From: CAYVQU01 sp964453155 | Lineage (GTDB): Bacteria; Chloroflexota; Anaerolineae; Anaerolineales; UBA11858 | Reading direction: 5' to 3' | NCBI GenBank assembly: GCA_964453155.1 | Contig: CAYVQU010000199.1 | Coordinates: 1 to 8,924 of the forward strand | Length of the DNA: 8,924 nucleotides | Shown: positions 1-5,702 of the stretch, piece after piece | How the letters are laid out: each line of letters begins with the position of its first letter | How positions within the stretch are numbered: the first letter of the stretch is position 1 | The notes under the pieces: generated by a model | Told to the model about the DNA's origin: nothing | The model's database searches: none | The model's input: only the letters and a program-made list of their open reading frames with translations | Program-made: the position numbers and the translations under genes

Positions 1-51
1 TTCTTACTGCTCCATGCTCTTCTCGGAGCAGCTTCAGTTACCGGAAACTAA
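1..51 (+). CDS. Possible C-terminal end of an upstream gene (partial)
   Basis: Frame 1 is open from the window edge to a TAA at 49-51 and would encode FLLLHALLGAASVTGN, a hydrophobic tail that could be the end of a membrane protein. The stop lies 16 bases before the strong hairpin at 68-118, which is the spacing expected of a gene and its terminator. Frame 2 is also open, to a TAA at 71-73, but that stop falls inside the hairpin stem and so is less likely. Sixteen residues are too few to name a family. The call rests on position rather than on homology. Confidence 0.3.
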   Translation, partial: FLLLHALLGAASVTGN

Positions 52-67
52 AATAGATCGCAATTTG

Positions 68-118
68 ATATAAACCAAGCAGGTGGCTTCGATGTCGAAG
101 CCCCTGCTTGGTTTATAT
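68..118 (+). terminator. Long hairpin, probable terminator of the upstream gene
   Basis: The left arm at 68-83 (ATATAAACCAAGCAGG) pairs perfectly with 103-118. After a single bulged T at 84, 85-91 (GGCTTCG) pairs with 96-102 around an ATGT loop. The stem is 23 bp with one bulge. No clean T-tract follows; the T-rich bases are part of the stem end. The last T of the stem is the first T of the TTGACA box of the next promoter, so termination and initiation signals abut. Confidence 0.7.
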
Positions 119-146
119 TGACATTCTTTGCTGGGGTGGTTATACT
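118..146 (+). promoter_or_regulatory. Sigma70-type promoter of the ROK regulator cluster
   Basis: TTGACA at 118-123 is a perfect -35 box. TATACT at 141-146 matches the -10 consensus at five of six positions, and the spacer is exactly 17 bases. Transcription would start near 152-154, giving a leader of about 29 bases before the ATG at 182. No convincing Shine-Dalgarno sequence lies in that leader. Confidence 0.8.
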
Positions 147-167
147 TACTTTGTAAATCCAATAAAC

Positions 168-178
168 TAACTAAGTTA
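168..178 (+). promoter_or_regulatory. Possible operator palindrome in the regulator leader
   Basis: TAACT-A-AGTTA is a perfect 11-base palindrome just before the ROK regulator start codon and downstream of the -10 box. ROK repressors commonly autoregulate through AT-rich palindromes near their own promoter, so this is a candidate operator. It is short, and an AT-rich region can produce such a match by chance. Confidence 0.3.
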
Positions 179-181
179 ACC

Positions 182-1354
182 ATGCTAAAGTCTAACCAAG
201 AAAGAAGTCGCAGTCATAACCGCCGGTTGGTCCTAACCACGATTTACAATCAGGGTGAAATCAGCCGAGTAGCTGTTGCCAGGCATACTGGTCTAACCCG
301 TACCACGGTTTCGCAAATCGTAGCTGAGTTTTTGGCCGCGGGAATCTGCATTGAACTCGGTCAATCCCCTTCTACTGGTGGAAAACGGGCTACATTGTTA
401 GCCATCGCTGAAAATTCTCGGAATATTGTGGGGTTAGACTTGGCTGCCAGTGAATTCCGGGGAGCGTTGATCAATTTGCGGGGGGAGATCATCCATCGTG
501 AGCAAATCCCTATTGATAATCGGGATGGCGAGGCGGCTCTGGCTCAAGTCTATGCGTTGGTCCAAACGCTAATAAACCAGGCCCAAGTTCCAATTATCGG
601 CATTGGCGTCGGGGCCCCCGGCTTGATGGAGCCTGGCGCGGGGATTGTTCGACAAGCCATTAACCTGAATTGGCGCAGTCTGGCGCTCAAAGATCTGCTC
701 CAAGAGAAATTCCAACTGCCAGTCCATATCGCCAATGATTGCCAGGTCGCGGCCTTAGGCGAATATATGTTCAATCCCCCTGCTAATACCGATAATCTCA
801 TTTTGATCAAGGCTGGGGTGGGCATCGGGGCGGGGATTGTCATTGGTGGTTATTTGTTTTTCGGAGATAATGCCGGCGCGGGTGAGATTGGCCATATTCA
901 AGTCGTCGAAAATGGGGCGCAATGCCGTTGTGGCAATTATGGCTGTTTAGAAACTGTATTGAACAACCAGGTTGTGATCCAGCAGGCCCAAAAGTTTTGG
1001 GACGAAAGGGATGCAGTGCAGTCTGGGGCGCGCCCTGAAACAATAACCGACCTTGTAAACGCGGTTCAATCAGGAAATTTAGAAGGGGACGTGTTGATTG
1101 GGGCGGGTGCCCTGGCCCTGGGGAAAATCGCCGCGCATTTGATCGGCGCGTTTAACATTAACCACCTTCGTCTCGCAGGTGATTTATCACAGTTCGGATC
1201 TGCTCTAGTTGATCCGGTGCACCACCGGGTGCAGCAATCGGCCCTGCGCCGGCTGGCGCTGCCTACGCAAGTCAGCATCTCTCCGCTCGGAGACGATATT
1301 GTCGTCCTAGGGGCGGCCAGCCTGATCCTCAAAAATGAATTCGGTCTTTTTTAA
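182..1354 (+). CDS. ROK family transcriptional regulator (sugar-responsive repressor)
   Basis: The predicted protein has 390 residues and the NagC/Mlc/XylR architecture. An N-terminal winged HTH lies at about residues 13-60, with the recognition region GLTRTTVSQIVAEF at 37-50. A ROK sugar-kinase-like domain follows from about 82. It contains the phosphate-binding-like segment GLDLAASEFRG (84-94), GVGAPG (142-147), the acidic motif ANDCQVAALGE with D186, the sugar-contact segment EIGH (E235, H238) and the zinc cluster H238 with C248, C250 and C255. Such proteins bind a sugar or sugar phosphate and leave the operator. The ATG at 182 is chosen because the in-frame TTG at 128 lies inside the promoter. 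The stop is 18 bases from the next start, so the two genes are probably co-transcribed. The effector is unknown. Confidence 0.9.
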   Translation: MLKSNQERSRSHNRRLVLTTIYNQGEISRVAVARHTGLTRTTVSQIVAEFLAAGICIELGQSPSTGGKRATLLAIAENSRNIVGLDLAASEFRGALINLRGEIIHREQIPIDNRDGEAALAQVYALVQTLINQAQVPIIGIGVGAPGLMEPGAGIVRQAINLNWRSLALKDLLQEKFQLPVHIANDCQVAALGEYMFNPPANTDNLILIKAGVGIGAGIVIGGYLFFGDNAGAGEIGHIQVVENGAQCRCGNYGCLETVLNNQVVIQQAQKFWDERDAVQSGARPETITDLVNAVQSGNLEGDVLIGAGALALGKIAAHLIGAFNINHLRLAGDLSQFGSALVDPVHHRVQQSALRRLALPTQVSISPLGDDIVVLGAASLILKNEFGLF

Positions 1355-1372
1355 CTTATGTTAGGAGTTTCT

Positions 1373-2752
1373 ATGCCTACCCCCATCGAACCAAAATTAA
1401 TTCCCCCGCTCGATCCAGCCTTTCGTCCGGCTTCGCTATACAATCGTTTTTTTCAGGCTGCAGTGGCCGAAGTTGGCGTTCCGTTGCTGATCGCCCTGGA
1501 GCGCAGCCCGGAGGCCATTTCTCACTTTGAGACCCTGGTTTTCCCCGCCGGTCATCCCCGCTTTGAGGACAACTTCTTCTATGTCGAACGAATTGTCAAG
1601 TTTTTACTCTGGCAGCGCGGCGGGTATAAACTTTATATTGGCGGACCGCGCGCCATTGGTGAGCATCTCCAGGCTATTTACGCCCCCGATGGTGACCGCC
1701 AATTTGATTATCACTTCCTGACTGATCGAGTTTATGAGCAGCCGTTCACCATCGTGCCCTGTGACGTTTCTGAGGTGCCCGCCGCTAACGAAGTCGGCCA
1801 ACCCCTTGGTCGTCATCTGGACGGTTATCGCATCGGCTTCGACCTGGGGGCTTCCGACCGCAAAGTCAGCGCAGTTATCGATGGTGAGGCCATTTACAGC
1901 GAAGAGGTTGTCTGGGAGCCGAAAAAAGCCACCGACCCCAACTATCATTACCGTGAAATCATGACGGCTTTGAATACGGCCGCGTCCAAGATGCCGCGGG
2001 TCGACGCTATTGGGGGCAGCTCAGCGGGCATATATATTGATAACCGGCCAAAAGTGGCTTCTCTCTATCGCGGCATTCCTCTCGAGCAATATGACGAGAT
2101 CAGCACCATGTTCTTGCGGATTCGAGACGAGTGGGGGGTGCCAATGGAAGTGATCAATGATGGCGATGTCACTGCCTTGGCGGGTTCGATGTCGTTAGGC
2201 GAAAATGGGGTGTTAGGGATCGCCATGGGATCCAGCGAAGCCACTGGCTATGTTGATCCCCAAGGCAATATTATGGGCTGGCTCAATGAGTTGGCTTTCT
2301 GCCCCGTCGACTACGGCCCGAATGCGACCCAGGAAGAATGGTCTGGTGATTTCGGGGTGGGGGCCCGTTATTTCTCCCAGCAGTGTGTTTTCCGGTTGGC
2401 GCCCAAGGTCGGGATCAACCTCCCCGAAGGGGTTACCAATGCCGCCAAGCTCAAATTTGTCCAGGAGAAATTGGAAGCCGGACACCCCGGTGCCCAGCAA
2501 ATTTGGGAAACAATGGGTATTTACTTGGGGTACGCCTTGGCTCATTACGCAGATTTTTACGATGTCCAGCACGTTCTGATTCTGGGGCGCTGCACCTCCG
2601 GCCGCGGCGGCGATTTAATCTTGGCCGGAGCCAACCAGGTTCTCCAGGCTGAATTCCCGGAGCTGGCAACCCGCCTCAGTGTCCAGTTGCCCGATGAGAA
2701 AAGTCGCCGAGTCGGTCAGTCGATTGCCGCAGCCAGTTTACCCGCACTTTAA
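1373..2752 (+). CDS. ROK-fold putative sugar kinase with N-terminal extension
   Basis: The predicted protein has 459 residues. The ATG at 1373 is preferred over the one at 1358 because AGGAG (1363-1367) sits five bases before it. The first 150 or so residues match no domain I recognise. A ROK/actin-like ATPase core follows: phosphate loop IGFDLGA (154-160), GGSSAGI (214-220), a candidate catalytic aspartate D263 in INDGDVTALAG, and adenosine-site segments IAMGSSEATGYVD (283-295) and GRCTSGRGGDL (405-415). The ROK zinc motif CxCGxxGC and the EIGH sugar-contact segment are both absent; NELAFCPVDYG is found in that region instead. Ordinary ROK kinases are about 300 residues, so this is a divergent, enlarged subfamily. 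Its position between the ROK repressor and a deacetylase suggests carbohydrate phosphorylation, but activity is inferred only. Confidence 0.75.
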   Translation: MPTPIEPKLIPPLDPAFRPASLYNRFFQAAVAEVGVPLLIALERSPEAISHFETLVFPAGHPRFEDNFFYVERIVKFLLWQRGGYKLYIGGPRAIGEHLQAIYAPDGDRQFDYHFLTDRVYEQPFTIVPCDVSEVPAANEVGQPLGRHLDGYRIGFDLGASDRKVSAVIDGEAIYSEEVVWEPKKATDPNYHYREIMTALNTAASKMPRVDAIGGSSAGIYIDNRPKVASLYRGIPLEQYDEISTMFLRIRDEWGVPMEVINDGDVTALAGSMSLGENGVLGIAMGSSEATGYVDPQGNIMGWLNELAFCPVDYGPNATQEEWSGDFGVGARYFSQQCVFRLAPKVGINLPEGVTNAAKLKFVQEKLEAGHPGAQQIWETMGIYLGYALAHYADFYDVQHVLILGRCTSGRGGDLILAGANQVLQAEFPELATRLSVQLPDEKSRRVGQSIAAASLPAL

Positions 2753-2764
2753 GTTTATTTCTCT

Positions 2765-2800
2765 AGCCGGATGGATAGTAAATATCCTGTCCATCCGGTT
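2765..2800 (+). terminator. Intercistronic hairpin between kinase and deacetylase genes
   Basis: Bases 2765-2778 pair with 2787-2800 over 14 bp, including two G-T wobbles, around an eight-base loop. The core is CCGGATGGA against TCCATCCGG. The following TTGATTTA is only weakly T-rich. It may act as a partial terminator or a 3'-end stabiliser that lowers expression of the deacetylase relative to the two ROK genes. Confidence 0.6.
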
Positions 2801-2826
2801 TGATTTACGTATGAAAAGAGCCAAAG

Positions 2827-3678
2827 ATGAAATTCCATCAAAAATCCGCTGAAATCTTTATTCCCGCTGAAATTCCGGTTGAAGACGCGCTGGCGCGCAC
2901 GACCCATCTGTGCCTGGCCGCGCACCAGGATGATATTGAGATCATGGCCGCCGCGCCGATCATTGCATGTTTCCAACAGCCCGATAAGTGGTTTACGGGG
3001 GTAGTCGTAACGGATGGGCGCGGCTCACCTCGGGCGGGTATTTATGGACATTTCACCGACGAAGAAATGCGACTGGTGCGCTACAAGGAGCAGCGCAAAG
3101 CTGCTTATGTTGGCGAGTATGCGGCCCAGGTGCTGCTCGATTTCCCCAGCAAAATCATCAAAGATGCCACCGAGCCCGGCCCGGTTGCAGATATGGTTGG
3201 CTTGCTTACAGCAACCCGCCCCGCGGTTGTCTACACCCATAACCTGACAGACAAACACGATACCCATGTCGCGGTCGCCTTGCGGGTGCTCGCTGCGATT
3301 CGAGCAATGCCTGCCGCGCACCGCCCGGCCAAACTTTATGGCTGTGAAGTCTGGCGTGATCTCGATTGGATGTTAGACCAAGACAAGGTTAGTTTTGATA
3401 CTTCTGCCCACGAAAGTTTGCAAATGGCCTTAATCGGTGTTTTCGATTCTCAGATTGCTGGCGGAAAACGCTACGATTTAGCCACGATGGGCCGCCGCCG
3501 GGCCAATGCAACTTATGCCGAATCGCATGGAGTCGATACCTCTACGGGGGTCACTTATGGCATGGATCTGACGCCGTTGATTGCGGATCCCGAAAAAGAT
3601 TATTTCGATTACGTCCAGGATTATGTTTCTCGTTTTGCGGCGGATATCGACAACCGCTTGCGGAAGTTTAGTCCTTGA
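2827..3678 (+). CDS. PIG-L family (LmbE-like) metal-dependent deacetylase
   Basis: The predicted protein has 283 residues. PIG-L enzymes remove acetyl groups from N-acetylglucosaminyl conjugates and related compounds using zinc. The signature usually written AHPDDE appears as AHQDDIE (32-38), with H33, D35 and D36 in ligand/catalytic positions. The second metal-site segment is THNLTDKHDTHVAV (137-150), where H147 is the likely third ligand. TDGRGS (62-67) and the R-x-x-E helix RYKEQRKAAYVGE (85-97) also match family features. No signal peptide is visible, so it is probably cytoplasmic. The start at 2827 is preceded by a weak AAAGAG at 2815-2820. It lies 74 bases after the ROK kinase-like gene with a hairpin between, and probably belongs to the same cluster. 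Mycothiol- or bacillithiol-type roles are possible, but the neighbours favour a sugar substrate. Confidence 0.85.
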   Translation: MKFHQKSAEIFIPAEIPVEDALARTTHLCLAAHQDDIEIMAAAPIIACFQQPDKWFTGVVVTDGRGSPRAGIYGHFTDEEMRLVRYKEQRKAAYVGEYAAQVLLDFPSKIIKDATEPGPVADMVGLLTATRPAVVYTHNLTDKHDTHVAVALRVLAAIRAMPAAHRPAKLYGCEVWRDLDWMLDQDKVSFDTSAHESLQMALIGVFDSQIAGGKRYDLATMGRRRANATYAESHGVDTSTGVTYGMDLTPLIADPEKDYFDYVQDYVSRFAADIDNRLRKFSP

Positions 3679-3733
3679 GAAAATTTGGTGGGGGGGTAAG
3701 GTAATTGCTGTTGGTACCCATATTGAAATTTAG

Positions 3734-3773
3734 AAACCGGGCCGTCGTTCTAGTACCGACCACGGCCCGGTTT
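3734..3773 (+). terminator. Terminator-like hairpin after the deacetylase gene
   Basis: AAACCGGGCCGT (3734-3745) pairs perfectly with ACGGCCCGGTTT (3762-3773) around a 16-base loop in which GTCG and CGAC can also pair. It lies 55 bases after the PIG-L stop and before the next promoter, so it probably ends the ROK cluster transcript. The T-tract is short (TTT inside the stem, then GATTC). Confidence 0.7.
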
Positions 3774-3787
3774 GATTCACTCTCTGT

Positions 3788-3857
3788 ATTTGGGTGTATA
3801 TTAATATTTGGTATAAAACTTAAAAATTTGGCACAATAACCAAAATATTTGACTTAA
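3788..3857 (+). promoter_or_regulatory. Phased ATTTGG-type direct repeats upstream of DUF2089 promoter
   Basis: Four 11-base units start at 3788 (ATTTGGGTGTA), 3806 (ATTTGGTATAA), 3826 (ATTTGGCACAA) and 3847 (ATTTGACTTAA). Their spacings are 18, 20 and 21 bases, close to two DNA turns, and the last unit overlaps the -35 box. An imperfect inverted repeat (3803-3812 with 3839-3849) is embedded in the same tract. This layout resembles sites for a regulator that binds direct repeats on one face of the helix. No regulator can be assigned. Confidence 0.4.
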
Positions 3858-3877
3858 GAACAAATTAATGCTATTAT
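3849..3877 (+). promoter_or_regulatory. Sigma70-type promoter of the DUF2089 operon
   Basis: TTGACT (3849-3854) and TATTAT (3872-3877) each match consensus at five of six positions, and the spacer is 17 bases. The expected transcription start is near 3884, only about 15 bases before the ATG at 3900, with AAGGAG (3886-3891) placed eight bases before that ATG. This rules out the in-frame GTG at 3882 as the start. Confidence 0.75.
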
Positions 3878-3899
3878 CTCGGTGCAAGGAGCTGAGTTT

Positions 3900-4280
3900 A
3901 TGAGCCAAATTCCCCAAAAATGTCCCAGTTGTTCAGCCGCGTTGAAAGTAACCCAACTAACCTGTGTTTCCTGCGGAACCGGAGTCGTCGGCAGTTTCGA
4001 ACTCTCCGCCTTCGACCGGCTTTCGCTGGACAGCCTGCACTTTCTTGAGATTTTCGTCCGCAACCGCGGGAACGTCAAAGAAATGGCCCGTGAAACCGGT
4101 GAATCCTACTGGGCCATCCGCCGCCAGTTAGACGAAGTGATTTCAGAAATGGGTTTCGACGCCGAAGCCCCTTCCCAAACCGATCTTGCTACCCAGCGCC
4201 AGGAGATATTAGCCCAACTGCGGGATGGAGAGATCGATGTTGAAGACGCGAAAAAATTACTCACCCAGTTGGGAGATTAA
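3900..4280 (+). CDS. DUF2089 family zinc-ribbon/HTH protein
   Basis: The predicted protein has 126 residues. An N-terminal zinc ribbon is formed by CPSC (C8, C11) and CVSC (C22, C25). The segment FELSAFDRLSLDSLHFLEIF (33-52) and the HTH-like stretch RNRGNVKEMARETGESYWAI (54-73) match the DUF2089 pattern, in which a helix-turn-helix follows the ribbon. The C-terminal part, residues 102-124, is a short helical SHOCT/YvlB-like module with the pattern IL-x6-G-x-I-x-VE-x4-L. DUF2089 proteins are regarded as likely DNA-binding regulators, but their targets are not established. The start follows a clear AAGGAG. The gene is probably co-transcribed with the repeat protein 97 bases downstream, whose N-terminus carries a related module. 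Confidence 0.85.
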   Translation: MSQIPQKCPSCSAALKVTQLTCVSCGTGVVGSFELSAFDRLSLDSLHFLEIFVRNRGNVKEMARETGESYWAIRRQLDEVISEMGFDAEAPSQTDLATQRQEILAQLRDGEIDVEDAKKLLTQLGD

Positions 4281-4283
4281 GAA

Positions 4284-4311
4284 AACGTGAAGCGTGATAC
4301 ATGAACCATGA
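4284..4311 (+). repeat. Heptamer tandem array A, four units
   Basis: Four consecutive 7-base units, AACGTGA, AGCGTGA, TACATGA and ACCATGA, begin three bases after the DUF2089 stop codon. The consensus is ANCRTGA. They resemble the short tandem heptamer repeats (STRR) known from cyanobacterial and other bacterial intergenic regions. Confidence 0.65.
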
Positions 4312-4323
4312 ATGGCCGCTCTC

Positions 4324-4365
4324 ATTTACCATTCGCAATTCAAAATTCACCATTCACAATTAGCA
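4324..4365 (+). repeat. Heptamer tandem array B, six units
   Basis: Six consecutive 7-base units with consensus ATTCACA (ATTTACC, ATTCGCA, ATTCAAA, ATTCACC, ATTCACA, ATTAGCA) fill the leader of the next gene. The final A is the first base of the AAGGAG ribosome binding site. Translated in one frame, this array gives the low-complexity HSQFKIHHSQ-type peptide seen as a false N-terminus when the ATG at 4312 is used. Confidence 0.75.
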
Positions 4366-4377
4366 AGGAGTATCAAA

Positions 4378-5475
4378 ATGGATTTTAGTCAAGAACGCAC
4401 CATGATATTAGAAATGATCGCCACTGGCAAAATCACGGTTGAAGAAGGTGAAGAATTAATCAAGGCCCTGAATGCCAGCGGCCGAAAAACAAAAACATCC
4501 CCGGCTTTCTCAGAGCCGGCAATACCCGTGCCACCCGTCCCGCCAGTGCCGCCAGTGCCGCCCGTTCCCCCGCTGAAACCGCTGCCTCCCTTACCACCCT
4601 TACCGCCAACGCCTACCCTGGCCGGTTATAGTCCTGCGGATAGCGAAGATTTAGCCGCGGCCCTCAAAGCGGCCGGGATCGACCGCCTGACGCGCAGTGA
4701 CCTTCAAGAAATTACCACCCATAACCTGACCCCTGAATTTGTGCGCGAAATTACTGCGCTGGGGTTGCAGCCTTACGGTATCGGCCAGTGGATCGAACTC
4801 CGGATTCACGGCGTCACGCCCCACTATGTCCGCGAACTCCGGGAGGCCGGGGTCTCCGACTTGGAAGTCAGCAATCTCGTGGAACTAAAAATTCACGATG
4901 TTTCTCCCAAGTTTGTGGCCGAAATGCAAGCTTTAGGCTATGACGGCTTAGAATTCCACGATCTGGTTGAGCTGGGCATCCATGATGTTTCACCCCAATA
5001 CGTCCAGGAGGTCAAAGAACTGGGTTTAGATGATGTGACAATCTCACAACTGGTGGAACTGGCAATCCATGATATCCGGCCGGGATATTTAAAAGAGATG
5101 CGAGAACTCGGGTTTGAATTAATGTTCGGGCAGGTCATCGAATTTGGAATCCATAATGTTTCAACTCGGTTTGTGAAAGAAATCAAAGAATTAGGCTACG
5201 ATCTCACCCCCGAAGATATGGTCGAACTATCCATCCACAATATCCGCCCCAAATATGTGCGTGAAATTCGAGAAATGGGTTATGATGATCTCCCGGTTGA
5301 AATGCTGGTCGAACTCGGGATCCACCATGTCACTCCCCGCTTTATTCAGGAGACGCGGACTGCGTTTGGTGATGATTTCCCCCTGGAGCAGATCATCGAG
5401 ATGCGCATCAATGGGGATAGCGTAAAAGAGTATCTGGCTTTCAAAGCAGCCGGAATTCAAGTAGACGAGGATTAA
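4378..5475 (+). CDS. YvlB/LiaX-type N-terminal module with polyproline linker and IH-repeat domain
   Basis: The predicted protein has 365 residues. AAGGAG (4365-4370) seven bases before the ATG at 4378 fixes the start; the ATG at 4312 would translate the heptamer repeats. Residues 4-34 form a helical YvlB/LiaX- or SHOCT-like module. Residues 47-79 are a polyproline linker with five VPP units followed by LPP units. From about 105 to 350 there are eight repeats of 28-29 residues centred on a histidine (H115, H144, H173, H202, H231, H259, H287, H316) and a degenerate ninth at N345. The consensus is VELxIHDVSPxYVxEMxELG. There is no signal peptide, membrane segment or catalytic motif, so a cytoplasmic scaffold or sensor is likely. 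Similar repeats occur in other bacterial proteins as I recall them, but the function is unknown. It is paired with the DUF2089 gene. Confidence 0.8.
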   Translation: MDFSQERTMILEMIATGKITVEEGEELIKALNASGRKTKTSPAFSEPAIPVPPVPPVPPVPPVPPLKPLPPLPPLPPTPTLAGYSPADSEDLAAALKAAGIDRLTRSDLQEITTHNLTPEFVREITALGLQPYGIGQWIELRIHGVTPHYVRELREAGVSDLEVSNLVELKIHDVSPKFVAEMQALGYDGLEFHDLVELGIHDVSPQYVQEVKELGLDDVTISQLVELAIHDIRPGYLKEMRELGFELMFGQVIEFGIHNVSTRFVKEIKELGYDLTPEDMVELSIHNIRPKYVREIREMGYDDLPVEMLVELGIHHVTPRFIQETRTAFGDDFPLEQIIEMRINGDSVKEYLAFKAAGIQVDED

Positions 5476-5553
5476 TTAACTGGTAAATCCCTGGTGTTGA
5501 GGAGAATTGCCGTTTATCGGATCCCCCTCAACTTCAGGTTGCAACTCGGTTAA

Positions 5554-5605
5554 TGCGGTGCAGCCAATTTCATTCGTTTTATCTCAAAACACAAACTGCA
5601 CCGCA
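5554..5605 (+). other. Inverted repeat with 10-bp stem and 32-base loop
   Basis: TGCGGTGCAG (5554-5563) is the exact reverse complement of CTGCACCGCA (5596-5605). The loop is large and AT-rich. It lies in the convergent gap before the two terminator hairpins. It could be part of a structured 3' UTR or small RNA; no known RNA family is recognised. Confidence 0.45.
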
Positions 5606-5612
5606 CAATACC

Positions 5613-5653
5613 GCCAAGCCCCCACCGGTCTAGGCAGCCGGTGGGGGCTTGGC
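5613..5653 (+). terminator. GC-rich hairpin, probable terminator of the repeat-protein operon
   Basis: GCCAAGCCCCCACCGG (5613-5628) pairs perfectly over 16 bp with 5638-5653 around a nine-base loop. It is 138 bases after the stop at 5475. No T-tract follows on the plus strand (TTAGATC), so its role as an intrinsic terminator rests on stem strength and position. Confidence 0.65.
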
Positions 5654-5663
5654 TTAGATCAAA

Positions 5664-5697
5664 AGACCTTCCAGGTTTTCAAAAACCTGGAAGGTCT
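5664..5697 (-). terminator. Bidirectional terminator hairpin after pepF
   Basis: AGACCTTCCAGGTTTT (5664-5679) pairs with 5682-5697 over 16 bp, with a minimal loop that would open to about four to six bases. On the minus strand it begins five bases after the pepF stop and is followed by TTTTGATC, a usable T-tract. On the plus strand it is followed by CTTTG, so it can stop transcription from both sides. Confidence 0.75.
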
Positions 5698-5702
5698 CTT
5701 TG

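Noticed and set aside
128..181. Upstream extension of the ROK regulator from TTG at 128
   Set aside because: The TTG lies between the -35 and -10 boxes of a strong promoter, so it would not be in the transcript. The ATG at 182 gives the normal N-terminus of the family.
4284..4365. CRISPR array in the spaced repeats between 4280 and 4378
   Set aside because: Units are 7 bases in direct tandem without spacers, which is not a CRISPR layout.
5496..5605. Integron attC-like or other recombination site in the convergent gap
   Set aside because: The GTTGAGG/CCTCAAC pair at 5496-5532 is in the wrong order and does not match RYYYAAC/GTTRRRY. No cassette structure or integrase is present.
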